Of a stretch of DNA of 64,000 bases, positions 8,247-17,549 are shown in pieces (position 1 is the first letter of the stretch; every line of letters starts with the position of its first letter). Source of the DNA: Streptomyces sp. P3 (GTDB taxonomy: Bacteria; Actinomycetota; Actinomycetes; Streptomycetales; Streptomycetaceae); the NCBI RefSeq assembly GCF_003032475.1, contig NZ_CP028369.1, positions 1,054,001 to 1,118,000 on the forward strand, given 5' to 3'. Both the position numbers and the translations under genes were made by a program. A model generated the notes under the pieces. It was given only the letters and a program-made list of their open reading frames with translations. It was not told the origin of the DNA and did not search any database.

Positions 8247-9860
8247 ATGTCCGAGCCGGAAGAGCGCCACGAGATCCCAGGGATCGACATCCACACCACC
8301 GCGGGCAAGCTCGCGGATCTCCAGCGGCGCATCGAGGAAGCGACGCACGCCGGTTCGGAGCGCGCCGTCGAGAAGCAGCACGCCAAGGGCAAGTTGACGG
8401 CCCGTGAGCGGATCGAGCTGCTGCTCGACGAGGGTTCCTTCGTCGAGTTGGACGAGTTCGCCCGGCACCGTTCCACCAACTTCGGTCTGGAGAACAACCG
8501 CCCGTACGGAGACGGCGTCGTCACCGGGTACGGCACGGTGGACGGCCGCCCGGTCGCCGTGTTCTCGCAGGACTTCACCGTCTTCGGCGGGGCGCTGGGC
8601 GAGGTCTACGGCCAGAAGATCGTCAAGGTCATGGACTTCGCGCTGAAGACCGGCTGCCCGGTCATCGGCATCAACGACTCCGGCGGCGCCCGTATCCAGG
8701 AGGGCGTGGCCTCGCTGGGCGCGTACGGCGAGATCTTCCGCCGCAACACGCACGCGTCCGGGGTGATCCCGCAGATCTCCCTGGTCGTCGGCCCGTGCGC
8801 GGGCGGGGCCGTCTACTCCCCCGCGATCACCGACTTCACGGTGATGGTCGACCAGACGTCGCACATGTTCATCACCGGCCCGGACGTCATCAAGACGGTC
8901 ACCGGCGAGGACGTCGGCTTCGAGGAGCTGGGCGGCGCGCGCACCCACAACTCCGTCTCGGGCGTGGCGCACCACATGGCCGGCGACGAGAAGGACGCCA
9001 TCGAGTACGTCAAGCAGCTGCTGTCGTACCTGCCGTCCAACAACCTGTCCGAGGCGCCGGTGTTCGCGGAGGAGGCGGACCTGTCCGTCACCGACGAGGA
9101 CCTCGAGCTGGACACGATCGTGCCGGACAGCGCGAACCAGCCGTACGACATGCACACGGTGATCGAGCACGTGCTGGACGACGCCGAGTTCTTCGAGACG
9201 CAGGCGCTGTTCGCGCCGAACATCCTCACCGGGTTCGGCCGCGTCGAGGGCCACCCGGTGGGCATCGTCGCCAACCAGCCCATGCAGTTCGCGGGCTGTC
9301 TGGACATCACGGCCTCCGAGAAGGCGGCCCGCTTCGTGCGCACGTGCGACGCCTTCAACGTCCCGGTCATCACGTTCGTGGACGTGCCCGGCTTCCTGCC
9401 CGGCGTCGGCCAGGAGCACGACGGCATCATCCGCCGAGGCGCGAAGCTGATCTACGCGTACGCGGAGGCAACCGTCCCGCTGATCACCGTCATCACCCGC
9501 AAGGCCTTCGGCGGCGCGTACGACGTGATGGGCTCCAAGCACCTGGGCGCCGACCTCAACCTGGCCTGGCCGACCGCCCAGATCGCCGTCATGGGCGCCC
9601 AGGGCGCGGTCAACATCCTGCACCGCCGCACGATCGCGGAGGCGCAGGCGGGCGGCGAGGACCTCGAGGCGGTGCGCGCCCGGCTGATCCGGGAGTACGA
9701 GGACACCCTCCTCAACCCGTACATCGCGGCCGAGCGCGGCTACGTCGACGCGGTGGTCATGCCGTCCGACACCCGTCGGCACATCGTGCGCGGACTGCGT
9801 CAGCTGCGCACCAAGCGGGAATCCCTGCCCCCGAAGAAGCACGGCAACATCCCCCTCTAA
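8247..9860 (+). CDS. pccB: Propionyl-CoA carboxylase, carboxyltransferase (beta) subunit
   Basis: A 537-residue carboxyltransferase that moves the carboxyl group from carboxybiotin to propionyl-CoA (and probably other short acyl-CoAs), giving methylmalonyl-CoA for polyketide and branched fatty-acid synthesis. The crotonase-like N-terminal half carries the CoA site [13 protein letters not shown] with the GGA oxyanion motif near 150, and the C-terminal half carries the biotin-site glycines in [19 protein letters not shown]. Length and motifs match Streptomyces PccB. The epsilon subunit follows after nine bases, and the biotinylated partner is AccA2 two kilobases downstream. Confidence 0.93.
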   Translation: MSEPEERHEIPGIDIHTTAGKLADLQRRIEEATHAGSERAVEKQHAKGKLTARERIELLLDEGSFVELDEFARHRSTNFGLENNRPYGDGVVTGYGTVDGRPVAVFSQDFTVFGGALGEVYGQKIVKVMDFALKTGCPVIGINDSGGARIQEGVASLGAYGEIFRRNTHASGVIPQISLVVGPCAGGAVYSPAITDFTVMVDQTSHMFITGPDVIKTVTGEDVGFEELGGARTHNSVSGVAHHMAGDEKDAIEYVKQLLSYLPSNNLSEAPVFAEEADLSVTDEDLELDTIVPDSANQPYDMHTVIEHVLDDAEFFETQALFAPNILTGFGRVEGHPVGIVANQPMQFAGCLDITASEKAARFVRTCDAFNVPVITFVDVPGFLPGVGQEHDGIIRRGAKLIYAYAEATVPLITVITRKAFGGAYDVMGSKHLGADLNLAWPTAQIAVMGAQGAVNILHRRTIAEAQAGGEDLEAVRARLIREYEDTLLNPYIAAERGYVDAVVMPSDTRRHIVRGLRQLRTKRESLPPKKHGNIPL

Positions 9861-9869
9861 GGAGCCGCT

Positions 9870-10082
9870 GTGACGATCAAGGTCGTACGGGGCAACCCGA
9901 CCCCGGAGGAGCTCGCCGCCGCTCTGGCGGTGGTCAGGGCCCGCGCCGCGGCGGTGGCGGCGGCGCCGCCGTCCGGCGCGGAGCCCCCGAGGGACGCGTG
10001 GTCCGACCCCGCCCGCATCGCGGGCCGGCGCGTACCCCCGCCCGGCCGGGCGTCCTGGACCCGCACCTACTGGCCGAGCTGA
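9870..10082 (+). CDS. pccE: Acyl-CoA carboxylase epsilon subunit
   Basis: A 70-residue protein starting at GTG with GGAG eight bases upstream. The N-terminus TIKVVRGNPTPEELAAALAVV is the hallmark of the small epsilon subunits of actinobacterial acyl-CoA carboxylases, which bridge the alpha and beta rings and raise activity. The Ala-rich middle and the C-terminal W-x-R segment also fit. It lies nine bases after pccB and is surely cotranscribed with it. Confidence 0.88.
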   Translation: MTIKVVRGNPTPEELAAALAVVRARAAAVAAAPPSGAEPPRDAWSDPARIAGRRVPPPGRASWTRTYWPS

Positions 10083-10209
10083 GCACGGCCCGCCTGCCTC
10101 CTGCTCTCCGGGCGGGGGCCGTTTCGCCGTGCGGCTCCGCCGCACGTGCGCGGCCGGCCCCCGCCGGCCCGCGGCCGAACATGCGGTGGACGACTGCGGG
10201 CCCACGACT

Positions 10210-10225
10210 TGAGTACGGGTACTCA
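10210..10225. promoter_or_regulatory. MacR-type box TGAGTAC-GG-GTACTCA
   Basis: A perfect inverted repeat with 7-bp arms and a 2-bp spacer, 35 bp upstream of the start of a 42-aa membrane protein gene. From memory this equals the published MacR box TGAGTACnnGTACTCA of the S. coelicolor MacRS two-component system, whose targets encode small membrane proteins and include the gene at this chromosomal position. Confidence 0.75.
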
Positions 10226-10260
10226 GGCGCCGTCAAGCCGCCGGGCCGCACGCTGGTGGC

Positions 10261-10389
10261 ATGCTGTGGTCCGACCCCGAGAACGAGCCCCCCGAGGAAC
10301 TCCGCGACATGCAGGAGACCCTGCGCAGACTCGGCCTCTTCCTCGCGCTGGCCATGGTGCTGGCGATGATCGTGCTCGGCGTCCGATGA
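10261..10389 (+). CDS. 42-residue single-pass membrane protein, probable MacR target
   Basis: A very short gene. The N-terminal half is acidic (SDPENEPPEELRDMQETL) and the C-terminal half is one hydrophobic helix (LGLFLALAMVLAMIVLGV) ending in Arg. It should sit in the membrane with a charged cytoplasmic face. It starts at ATG 10261 after GGTGG and ends 24 bases before maf. The perfect MacR-type box at 10210-10225 suggests control by MacRS, a system tied to aerial growth. The position between pccE and maf matches S. coelicolor SCO4924 as I remember it. Confidence 0.75.
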   Translation: MLWSDPENEPPEELRDMQETLRRLGLFLALAMVLAMIVLGVR

Positions 10390-10413
10390 GAGCACCGGCG
10401 ATACGCTGACCGC

Positions 10414-11028
10414 ATGACCGCTGCGCGCCGCCTCGTCCTCGCCTCCCAGTCCCCCGCCCGGCTGAACCTGCTGCGGCAGGCCGGTCTCACCCCCGAGGTG
10501 ATCGTGAGCGGGGTGGACGAGGACGCCGTCACCGCCCCCACCCCCGCAGAACTGGCGCTCGCCCTGGCGGAGGCGAAGGCCTCCGTCGTCGCCGCGAAGC
10601 CCGACGTCAAGGGCGCCCTGGTGATCGGCTGCGACTCGGTGCTCGACCTGGACGGCGAGGCGCTGGGCAAGCCTGCGGACGCCGAGGAGGCCACCGCGCG
10701 CTGGAAGGCGATGCGCGGCCGGGCCGGCACGTTGCAGACCGGCCACTGCGTCTACGACACCGTCAGCGGGCGCTACACCTCCGCGACCGCGTCCACCGTG
10801 GTCCGCTTCGGCGACCCGACGGACGCGGAGATCGCGGCGTACGTCGCCTCGGGCGAACCCCTCTACGTGGCCGGGGCGTTCACCCTCGACGGCCGCTCGG
10901 CACCGTTCATCGAGGGCATCGACGGCGACCACGGCAACGTGATCGGGCTCAGCCTGCCCCTGCTGCGCCGGCTGCTGGCGCAGCTGGGCGTCGGCATCAC
11001 GGAGTTGTGGGCGCCGCCGGAGGCGTGA
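10414..11028 (+). CDS. maf: Maf family nucleotide pyrophosphatase
   Basis: A 204-residue Maf/Ham1-fold enzyme that hydrolyses non-canonical or selected nucleoside triphosphates to monophosphates plus pyrophosphate. Typical segments are [19 protein letters not shown] at the N-terminus, the conserved CDSVL metal-binding region, [13 protein letters not shown] and [26 protein letters not shown] -10 element (10402-10407) ends six bases before the ATG, so it may be leaderless in addition to reading through from pccB. Its 3' end overlaps the convergent membrane protein gene by 32 bases. Confidence 0.92.
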   Translation: MTAARRLVLASQSPARLNLLRQAGLTPEVIVSGVDEDAVTAPTPAELALALAEAKASVVAAKPDVKGALVIGCDSVLDLDGEALGKPADAEEATARWKAMRGRAGTLQTGHCVYDTVSGRYTSATASTVVRFGDPTDAEIAAYVASGEPLYVAGAFTLDGRSAPFIEGIDGDHGNVIGLSLPLLRRLLAQLGVGITELWAPPEA

Positions 11029-11500
11029 CGGGCGGCGGCGTGACCGGCGGGGCCGGGGAGCCGCCGTCGCCGCCCTTGGCGTCCTCGGGCGCCGGGGCGG
11101 CGGGCCGCGGCCGGGCGTCGTAGGTCATCAGCAGCAGCACGATCAGCGCGAGCACGACCACCATGAACACGAACTGCGGCACGCCCAGCAGTCCCCAGGC
11201 GAACGCGCCCAGCAGCCCGTGCACGACGGCGGCGCTGATCAACAGCACCCGCCCGAACCCGGCGGGGGCGCGGTCGCGCAGCGCCACCAGCAGGGCCACC
11301 ACGCCGCACAGGACGAAGTAGAGGCCGAAGACGATCCCGCCCACCTTGGAGGACGTCGACATGACGTCCGGGTCCAGGCCGGCCAGGGACATGTCCTGCC
11401 GGTCCACCACGACGCCCATGAACCAGTTCAGCGCGGCGACGCCGAGCCCTTCCGCGAAGAGCACGACCGCCACGATCCACGCCACCGGTCTGCGAACCAC
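10997..11500 (-). CDS. Four-helix integral membrane protein
   Basis: A 167-residue protein of unknown function. Four hydrophobic segments are visible: about 7-27, 52-74, 82-104 and 110-127. The C-terminal 38 residues are Pro/Thr-rich ([15 protein letters not shown]) and probably exposed. The GTG start is followed by the basic-hydrophobic sequence RRPVAWIV. It is convergent with maf and overlaps its end. This is a conserved Streptomyces membrane protein at this locus; nothing in the sequence assigns a role. Confidence 0.75.
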   Translation of the reverse strand: MVRRPVAWIVAVVLFAEGLGVAALNWFMGVVVDRQDMSLAGLDPDVMSTSSKVGGIVFGLYFVLCGVVALLVALRDRAPAGFGRVLLISAAVVHGLLGAFAWGLLGVPQFVFMVVVLALIVLLLMTYDARPRPAAPAPEDAKGGDGGSPAPPVTPPPVTPPAAPTTP

Positions 11501-11874
11501 CGGTCCCCACCCACTTTCGACCCCGACCCGAGCAAGGGTGCTGTTACCTCAAGTACGTTCGAGACATCCTGAACGCTACTAACGGGTAAACCCTGGGACA
11601 AGGGTTCTGCCAGGGGCAAAGAATCATTGGGCCATTCGTAGGGACTCGACAAAGAAACGGAGTGGGCCGCAGCACGCTCTCACAGAGACCTTGACCACAT
11701 CAGAGGGCTAGGGTTTCCGGGAGGAGTGCTGCGTACGGCGGTACTGCAAGGGATTTCGGTGTCGAGTGAGCCTCGCATCACGCTCCGTGTGGGCAAGCTC
11801 ACCTGTGGGCACGGGTCGATGAGTCGTGTCGGCAGTCCCTAAACTCGGCTTGTTTCAAGGAGGGAGCCTCAATC
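11501..11874. other. 374-bp divergent intergenic region before accA2
   Basis: No plausible coding frame. It must hold the promoters for the membrane protein on the minus strand and accA2 on the plus strand. Near accA2 there is TAAACT (11840-11845), a plausible -10 element, followed by a strong ribosome binding site AAGGAGGGAG (from 11857). I see no long palindrome in it. Confidence 0.6.
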
Positions 11875-13647
11875 GTGCGCAAGGTGCTCATCGCCAACCG
11901 TGGCGAAATCGCTGTCCGCGTGGCCCGGGCATGCCGGGATGCCGGTATCGCGAGCGTGGCCGTATACGCCGACCCGGACCGGGACGCTCTGCATGTCCGC
12001 GCCGCGGATGAGGCGTTCGCCCTGGGCGGTGACACTCCCGGGACCAGCTATCTCGACATCGAGAAGGTGCTGAACGCGGCCCGGGAGTCGGGCGCGGACG
12101 CCGTCCATCCGGGTTACGGGTTCCTCTCGGAGAACGCCGAGTTCGCCCAGGCGGTCCTGGACGCGGGCCTCATCTGGATCGGCCCGCCGCCGCAGGCCAT
12201 CCGCGACCTCGGTGACAAGGTCGCCGCCCGGCACATCGCCCAGCGCGCCGGCGCGCCTCTCGTGGCCGGCACGCCCGACCCGGTCTCCGGCGCCGACGAG
12301 GTCGTGGCCTTCGCCGAGGAGCACGGCCTGCCTATCGCGATCAAGGCCGCGTTCGGCGGTGGCGGCCGGGGTCTCAAGGTCGCCCGCACCCTCGAAGAGG
12401 TCCCCGAACTGTACGAGTCGGCGGTCCGCGAGGCGGTCGCCGCCTTCGGCCGGGGCGAGTGCTTCGTCGAGCGCTACCTGGACAAGCCGCGGCACGTGGA
12501 GACGCAGTGTCTCGCCGACAGCCACGGCAACGTGGTGGTCGTCTCCACCCGTGACTGCTCCCTGCAGCGCCGCCACCAGAAGCTGGTCGAGGAGGCCCCG
12601 GCGCCGTTCCTCTCCGAGGCGCAGACGGCCGAGTTGTACGCCTCCTCCAAGGCCATCCTGAAGGAGGCCGGCTACGTCGGCGCCGGCACCGTGGAGTTCC
12701 TCGTCGGCGTCGACGGCACGATCTCGTTCCTGGAGGTCAACACGCGACTCCAGGTCGAGCACCCGGTGACCGAGGAGGTCGCCGGCATCGACCTCGTCCG
12801 CGAGATGTTCCGCATCGCCGACGGTGAGGAGCTCGGCTACGGTGACCCGGAACTGCGCGGCCACTCCTTCGAGTTCCGCATCAACGGCGAGGACCCGGGG
12901 CGCAACTTCCTGCCGGCCCCCGGCACGGTCACCCTCTTCGCCCCGCCGTCGGGCCCGGGCGTCCGCCTGGACGCCGGCGTCGAGTCCGGCTCCGTGATCG
13001 GCCCGGCCTGGGACTCCCTCCTCGCCAAGTTGATCGTCACCGGCGCGACCCGCGAGCAGGCGCTGCAGCGGGCGGCCCGCGCCCTGGCCGAGTTCCAGGT
13101 CGAGGGCATGGCCACGGCGATCCCGTTCCATCGCGCGGTGGTCGCGGACCCGGCGTTCGCCCCCGAACTCACCGGCTCCGACGCCCCCTTCACGGTCCAC
13201 ACCCGCTGGATCGAGACCGAGTTCGTCAACGAGATCCCGGCCTTCTCCGCCTCGGCTGACACCGACGCCGAGGACGAGACGGACCGCGAGACGATCGTCG
13301 TCGAGGTCGGCGGCAAGCGCCTGGAGGTCTCCCTCCCGTCCTCGCTCGGCATGTCGCTGGCCCGCACGGGCCTCGCGGCGGGCGCCAAGCCGAAGCGCCG
13401 CGCGGCCAAGAAGTCCGGCCCCGTGGCCTCCGGCGACACCCTCGCCTCTCCGATGCAGGGCACGATCGTCAAGGTCGCGGTCGAGGAGGGCCAGGAGGTC
13501 AAGGAGGGCGACCTGGTCGTCGTCCTGGAGGCCATGAAGATGGAGCAGCCCCTGAACGCCCACCGCTCCGGCACCGTCAAGGGCCTCAGCGCGGAGGTCG
13601 GCGCGTCCATCACGTCGGGCGCGGCGATCTGCGAGATCAAGGACTGA
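11875..13647 (+). CDS. accA2: Acyl-CoA carboxylase alpha subunit (biotin carboxylase and carrier protein)
   Basis: A 590-residue biotin-dependent carboxylase subunit. [15 protein letters not shown] opens the biotin carboxylase domain, the Gly-rich ATP loop [14 protein letters not shown] and the [14 protein letters not shown] catalytic segment follow, and a C-terminal biotinyl domain ends in EAMKMEQPL with the biotinylated lysine at about residue 555. It carboxylates biotin with ATP and bicarbonate and passes the group to the PccB or AccB beta subunits, supplying malonyl- and methylmalonyl-CoA. The GTG start at 11875 has an optimal Shine-Dalgarno. Size and layout match S. coelicolor AccA1/AccA2, and the position fits AccA2. 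Confidence 0.92.
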   Translation: MRKVLIANRGEIAVRVARACRDAGIASVAVYADPDRDALHVRAADEAFALGGDTPGTSYLDIEKVLNAARESGADAVHPGYGFLSENAEFAQAVLDAGLIWIGPPPQAIRDLGDKVAARHIAQRAGAPLVAGTPDPVSGADEVVAFAEEHGLPIAIKAAFGGGGRGLKVARTLEEVPELYESAVREAVAAFGRGECFVERYLDKPRHVETQCLADSHGNVVVVSTRDCSLQRRHQKLVEEAPAPFLSEAQTAELYASSKAILKEAGYVGAGTVEFLVGVDGTISFLEVNTRLQVEHPVTEEVAGIDLVREMFRIADGEELGYGDPELRGHSFEFRINGEDPGRNFLPAPGTVTLFAPPSGPGVRLDAGVESGSVIGPAWDSLLAKLIVTGATREQALQRAARALAEFQVEGMATAIPFHRAVVADPAFAPELTGSDAPFTVHTRWIETEFVNEIPAFSASADTDAEDETDRETIVVEVGGKRLEVSLPSSLGMSLARTGLAAGAKPKRRAAKKSGPVASGDTLASPMQGTIVKVAVEEGQEVKEGDLVVVLEAMKMEQPLNAHRSGTVKGLSAEVGASITSGAAICEIKD

Positions 13648-13660
13648 CCCCACCGTTCAC

Positions 13661-13698
13661 CGTGGTGAGGCGCCCGCCACCCCGGGCGCCTCACCACG
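13661..13698. terminator. Terminator after accA2
   Basis: A perfect hairpin with 16-bp arms (13661-13676 and 13683-13698) and a 6-nt loop begins 14 bases after the accA2 stop. Confidence 0.8.
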
Positions 13699-13740
13699 TC
13701 AAGCCCCCACTCCAGTCGCAACCCCACGCACGCTGGAAGA

Positions 13741-13941
13741 CGCGGCCCACACCATCAGCCCGTCCGGCGCACTGGAACACGCGGCCCACACCATCAGCCC
13801 GTCCGGCGCACTGAAACACGCGGCCCACACCATCGGCCCGTCCGGCGCACTGGAACACGCGGCCCACACCATCAGCCCGTCCGGCGTTTGAGGACGAGGC
13901 CCGTTCAGGGCCGAACGGGGGCCTGGGGGCGGAGCCCCCAG
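13741..13941. repeat. Four 39-bp tandem repeats joined to a common Streptomyces intergenic element
   Basis: Near-identical 39-bp units start at 13741, 13780, 13819 and 13858 (each begins CGCGGCCCACACCATC and continues through GTCCGGCG). The last unit runs into GTTTGAGGACGAGGCCC and a hairpin CTGGGGGC-GGA-GCCCCCAG (13923-13941). The terminal part is, from memory, a repeat found in many Streptomyces intergenic regions, so only its left end has been amplified. It fills the gap between accA2 and the convergent DeoR-type gene. Confidence 0.8.
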
Positions 13942-13957
13942 CAGCGGACCCGCGACG

Positions 13958-14923
13958 TCACCGACGACGCAGATCCGCAACCCTGCCCCGCTCCGCGCCC
14001 GGAACCTGCTCGCCCAGAACGGATCCGGCGCGCAGACCCGGCGCGGCGCCGGGGACCTGGCCCCGCCGCGGCGCCGGCAGCGGTACGTCCCGGCGCTGTT
14101 GCTGGTGGCGCGCCGGGACCGCATCACCCCCCGGGCTTCCCGACGCCCCGGCCACGGCGATCTGCACCCCCTGGTCCGCCAGGGCCTGCAGTTCGGTGGC
14201 GGCGCGGTCGTCGTGCGCGGGCGGCTCGTCCGTCACCAGCCGCGTGACGAGGTCCGTGGGCACGGTCTGGAACATGGTGTCGGTGCCGAGCTTGGTGTGG
14301 TCGGCGAGGACGACGACCTCGGCGGCCGCCTGGACGAGCGCCCGGTCGACCGACGCCGACAGCATGTTGGACGTGGACAGCCCGCGCTCGGCGGTCAGCC
14401 CGCTCCCGGAGAGGAAGGCGCGGGAGACCCTGAGCCCCTGGAGGGACTGTTCGGCGCCGCTGCCCACCAGGGCGTAGTTGGAGCCGCGCAGGGTGCCACC
14501 CGTCATCACCACCTCGACCCGGTTGGCGTGGGCCAGGGCCTGTGCCACCAGAAGGGAGTTGGTGACCACGGTCAGTCCGGGCACCCGGGCGAGCCGGCGG
14601 GCCAGCTCCTGTGTCGTGGTGCCCGCCCCGACCACGATGGCCTCGCCCTCTTCGACGAAGTTGGCGGCGAGGTCCGCGATGGCGGTCTTTTCGGCGGTCG
14701 CGAGATGGGATTTCTGCGGAAAGCCGGACTCCCGCGTGAAACCGCCCGGCAATACCGCACCGCCGTGCCGGCGGTCGAGGAGTCCTTCTGCCTCCAGTGC
14801 GCGCACGTCCCGCCGCACGGTCACTTCGGAGGTCTGGACGACGCGGGCGAGTTCACGGAGCGACACGGCCCCGTTCGCTCGCACCATTTCGAGGATCAAT
14901 TGACGACGTTCTGCAGCGAACAC
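13958..14923 (-). CDS. DeoR-family transcriptional regulator
   Basis: A 321-residue regulator. The N-terminal DeoR-type winged helix is clear: ERRQLILEMVRANGAVSLRELARVVQTSEVTVRRDVRALEAEGLLDRRHGGA, cut here in words as residues 5-56. The effector domain has the sugar-phosphate isomerase-like signatures VVGAGTTTQELARRL, VTNSLLVAQ and LADHTKLG. The last 50 residues are Pro/Arg-rich and unlike the family core. Such proteins usually repress sugar or nucleoside catabolism and sense a phosphorylated intermediate. It sits among nucleoside genes, so it is a candidate for the shared operator described at 17513, although its own promoter carries no copy of that operator. Confidence 0.85.
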   Translation of the reverse strand: MFAAERRQLILEMVRANGAVSLRELARVVQTSEVTVRRDVRALEAEGLLDRRHGGAVLPGGFTRESGFPQKSHLATAEKTAIADLAANFVEEGEAIVVGAGTTTQELARRLARVPGLTVVTNSLLVAQALAHANRVEVVMTGGTLRGSNYALVGSGAEQSLQGLRVSRAFLSGSGLTAERGLSTSNMLSASVDRALVQAAAEVVVLADHTKLGTDTMFQTVPTDLVTRLVTDEPPAHDDRAATELQALADQGVQIAVAGASGSPGGDAVPARHQQQRRDVPLPAPRRGQVPGAAPGLRAGSVLGEQVPGAERGRVADLRRR

Positions 14924-15133
14924 GAAACTGACAGTAACGCGGACGACCGTCTGCTTTCAGCTCTTTGCGCCGAATAGTAGAAGTTGTTCGCGCAGCGGCA
15001 CTGCGGGTGGTATAGGGCTCCCTTTCGTCACCCATGCCTTCCGTGCCTCCGCCGGTGCCGCACCGGCCCGCCGGTCAACTTCCCCTGACCGGCGGGGAGT
15101 CCGGCGGACGGCCGGGGCGGTCGGAACGGCCGG

Positions 15134-16582
15134 TCAGCCCTCGCCCGACGCCTTCCGGGTGTGCAGCTGTCGCGCCACCTCCGCGATCGACCCCGAAAGG
15201 GACGGGTACACGGTGAACGCGTTCGCGATCTGTTCGACCGTCAGGTTGTTGTCGACGGCGATCGAGATGGGGTGGATCAGTTCCGAGGCGCGTGGGGCGA
15301 CGACCACACCGCCGACGACGATGCCCGTGCCGGGCCGGCAGAAGATCTTGACGAAGCCGTCCCGGATGCCCTGCATCTTGGCGCGCGGGTTGCGCAGCAG
15401 CGGCAGCTTGACGACCCGGGCGTCGATCTTCCCGCCGTCCACGTCGGCCTGGCTGTACCCGACGGTGGCGATCTCGGGGTCGGTGAAGACGTTCGAGGAG
15501 ACCGTCTTGAGGTTGAGCGGGGCCACCGCGTCGCCCAGGAAGTGGTACATGGCGATCCGGCCCTGCATGGCGGCGACGGAGGCGAGGGCGAAGATCCCCG
15601 TCACGTCGCCGGCCGCGTAGACGCCCGGGGCGGTGGTGCGGCTGACCTTGTCGGTCCAGATGTGCCCGGACTCGCGGACCCTGACGCCCGCCTCCTCGAG
15701 CCCCATCCCCTCGCTGTTGGGGATGGCGCCGACCGCCATGAGGCAGTGCGAGCCGGTGATCACCCGGCCGTCGGACAGGGTGACCTCGACCCGGTCGCCG
15801 ACCCGCTTGGCGGACTCGGCGCGCGAGCGGGCCATGACGTTCATGCCGCGACGGCGGAAGACGTCCTCGAGGACGGCGGCCGCGTCCGGGTCCTCGCCGG
15901 GCAGCACGCGGTCACGGGAGGAGACCAGGGTGACCTTGGAGCCGAGGGCCTGGTAGGCGCCGGCGAACTCCGCGCCGGTGACGCCCGAGCCGACCACGAT
16001 CAGCTCCTCGGGCAGCTCGGCGAGGTCGTAGACCTGGGTCCAGTTCAGGATGCGCTCGCCGTCGGGCTGCGCGTCCGGCAGCTCGCGCGGGTGGGCGCCG
16101 GTGGCGAGCAGCACGGCGTCGGCGGTGAGGGTCTCCTCCGTCCCGTCGGCGGCGCTGACCACTACCTTGCGCGAGCCGTCCAGGGCCTGCATGCCCTCCA
16201 GCCGGCCGCGGCCGCGCAGCACCCGCGCGCCGGCCCGGGTGACGGAGGCGGTGATGTCGTGCGACTGGGCGAGCGCGAGGCGCTTCACCCGCCGGTTCAC
16301 CTTGCCGAGGTCGACCCCGACCACCCGGGCCGCCTGCTCCAGCGGCGGGGTGTCGTCGGCGACGATGATGCCGAGTTCCTCGTACGACGAGTCGAAGGTC
16401 GTCATGACCTCGGCCGTAGCGATAAGGGTCTTCGACGGCACGCAGTCGGTCAGCACCGACGCTCCGCCCAGACCGTCGCAGTCGACGACGGTCACCTCCG
16501 CGCCGAGCTGCGCGGCCACCAGGGCCGCCTCATAGCCGCCGGGTCCGCCACCGATGATCACGATCCGAGTCACATACTCCAT
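15134..16582 (-). CDS. lpdA: LpdA-like NAD(P)H dehydrogenase (flavoprotein)
   Basis: A 482-residue two-dinucleotide-binding-domain flavoprotein. VIIGGGPGGYEAALVA binds FAD, VVGSGVTGAEFAGAY binds NAD(P)H, and YAAGDVTG closes the FAD site. At the position where lipoamide dehydrogenase has two redox cysteines it reads GGASVLTDCVPSKT: only the second cysteine remains. That matches the mycobacterial LpdA (Rv3303c) type, which is a quinone reductase and not a lipoamide dehydrogenase. The start is taken at ATG 16582 (MEYVTRIVIIGG); GTG 16573 is possible. A longer frame to 16744 would overlap the divergent gene and has no support. Confidence 0.87.
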   Translation of the reverse strand: MEYVTRIVIIGGGPGGYEAALVAAQLGAEVTVVDCDGLGGASVLTDCVPSKTLIATAEVMTTFDSSYEELGIIVADDTPPLEQAARVVGVDLGKVNRRVKRLALAQSHDITASVTRAGARVLRGRGRLEGMQALDGSRKVVVSAADGTEETLTADAVLLATGAHPRELPDAQPDGERILNWTQVYDLAELPEELIVVGSGVTGAEFAGAYQALGSKVTLVSSRDRVLPGEDPDAAAVLEDVFRRRGMNVMARSRAESAKRVGDRVEVTLSDGRVITGSHCLMAVGAIPNSEGMGLEEAGVRVRESGHIWTDKVSRTTAPGVYAAGDVTGIFALASVAAMQGRIAMYHFLGDAVAPLNLKTVSSNVFTDPEIATVGYSQADVDGGKIDARVVKLPLLRNPRAKMQGIRDGFVKIFCRPGTGIVVGGVVVAPRASELIHPISIAVDNNLTVEQIANAFTVYPSLSGSIAEVARQLHTRKASGEG

Positions 16583-16678
16583 TCTCCCGTACGGGACGCG
16601 CCGGCACCGCCCCGGGGGCCGCGGGAGCCGGGACTGTGACCAGAGTGACGCCTGCGCGCACTGCCGTACTCTCCTTGC

Positions 16679-17116
16679 ATGTCGCTCTACGCCGCGTACG
16701 CCGGCAACCTCGACGCGCGGCTGATGTCCCGCCGCACCCCGCACTCACCGCTGCGCGCCACCGGCTGGCTGAACGGCTGGCGGCTGACGTTCGGCGGCGA
16801 GCAGCTCGGCTGGGAGGGCGCGCTGGCGACGGTCGTGGAGGAGCCCGGCGCGCAGGTGTTCGTCGCGCTGTACGACGTCGCCCCCATGGACGAGGAGTCG
16901 CTGGACCGCTGGGAGGGCGTGGGCCTCGGCATCTACCGGCGAGCCCGGGTACGGGTGCAGACGCTCCAGGGCGAGGAGTCCGCCTGGATGTACGTACTGA
17001 ACGGCTACGAGGGCGGTCTGCCGTCGGCACGGTACCTGGGCGAGGTCGCGGACGCGGCGGAATCGGCAGGTGCGCCCCACGACTACGTGATGGAGCTCCG
17101 CAAGAGGCCCTGCTGA
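16679..17116 (+). CDS. Gamma-glutamylcyclotransferase-like protein
   Basis: A 145-residue protein. The N-terminus LYAAYAGNLDARLM is the substrate-binding loop of the GGCT fold (YGSN/YAGN type). The acid in MDEESLDRWEGVGLG occupies the position of the general acid/base glutamate. It may release 5-oxoproline from gamma-glutamyl amino acids or peptides. A -10 element TACTCT (16667-16672) ends six bases before the ATG, so the mRNA is probably leaderless. It is divergent from lpdA. Confidence 0.75.
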   Translation: MSLYAAYAGNLDARLMSRRTPHSPLRATGWLNGWRLTFGGEQLGWEGALATVVEEPGAQVFVALYDVAPMDEESLDRWEGVGLGIYRRARVRVQTLQGEESAWMYVLNGYEGGLPSARYLGEVADAAESAGAPHDYVMELRKRPC

Positions 17117-17167
17117 GCGCGGCCGCCTTCTACACTCGGAGCATCTGCGCGGCAACGGGAGATCGGC

Positions 17168-17446
17168 ATGGGCCCCAGCACGTACGACGTCTACTACACG
17201 GTGCAGGCCGCCGAGGCCCGCGACCGGCTCGACGATCAGCAGCGCGCCGCGTTCGACAAGGGCATCGCCCTGCTGGCGCGCGATCCGTTCCTCTCGGTGT
17301 CGAGGCCCCTGGGGTCCACCGGAGACGACCGCACGATCCGCCTGACCCAGAACATCCTGGTCGAGTACACGGTCAGCCGTGGACGCCTACTGATCTTCAT
17401 CGTCGAGGTCTTCAACGACAAGGACATCCTGATCACGGACGCCTGA
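17168..17446 (+). CDS. Small protein resembling the RelE/ParE fold
   Basis: A 92-residue protein. An N-terminal helix ([23 protein letters not shown]) is followed by beta strands including [30 protein letters not shown], a pattern like RelE/ParE-type toxins or an unrelated small alpha/beta protein. There is no antitoxin-like gene next to it on either side, so calling it a toxin would be unsafe. The ATG is preceded by GGGAGA. It ends about 70 bases before the deoD operator. Confidence 0.6.
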   Translation: MGPSTYDVYYTVQAAEARDRLDDQQRAAFDKGIALLARDPFLSVSRPLGSTGDDRTIRLTQNILVEYTVSRGRLLIFIVEVFNDKDILITDA

Positions 17447-17512
17447 GGGCGCCGCGGCCGCCCCTCGTCGGAAACGACAAGACAACGATCGCATTCCCGT
17501 GGGCTCTGTCAT

Positions 17513-17524
17513 CTACGCGCGTAG
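17513..17524. promoter_or_regulatory. Nucleoside operator at deoD: CTACGCGCGTAG (perfect)
   Basis: A perfect 12-bp palindrome located 12 bp upstream of the -10 element TACGCT (17537-17542), thus over the -35 region of deoD. The same sequence occurs at deoC and add. Confidence 0.8.
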
Positions 17525-17549
17525 GAACAAACCGGCTACGCTCTCCCGC

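Noticed and set aside
13741..13896. 39-bp repeats as a CRISPR array
   Set aside because: The repeats are directly adjacent without unique spacers, and no cas genes are present.
16583..16744. Longer N-terminus of LpdA
   Set aside because: It would overlap the divergent cyclotransferase-like gene and adds only Arg-rich sequence before the FAD-binding strand.
17168..17446. Toxin-antitoxin system
   Set aside because: The protein may have a RelE-like fold, but there is no adjacent antitoxin-like gene.
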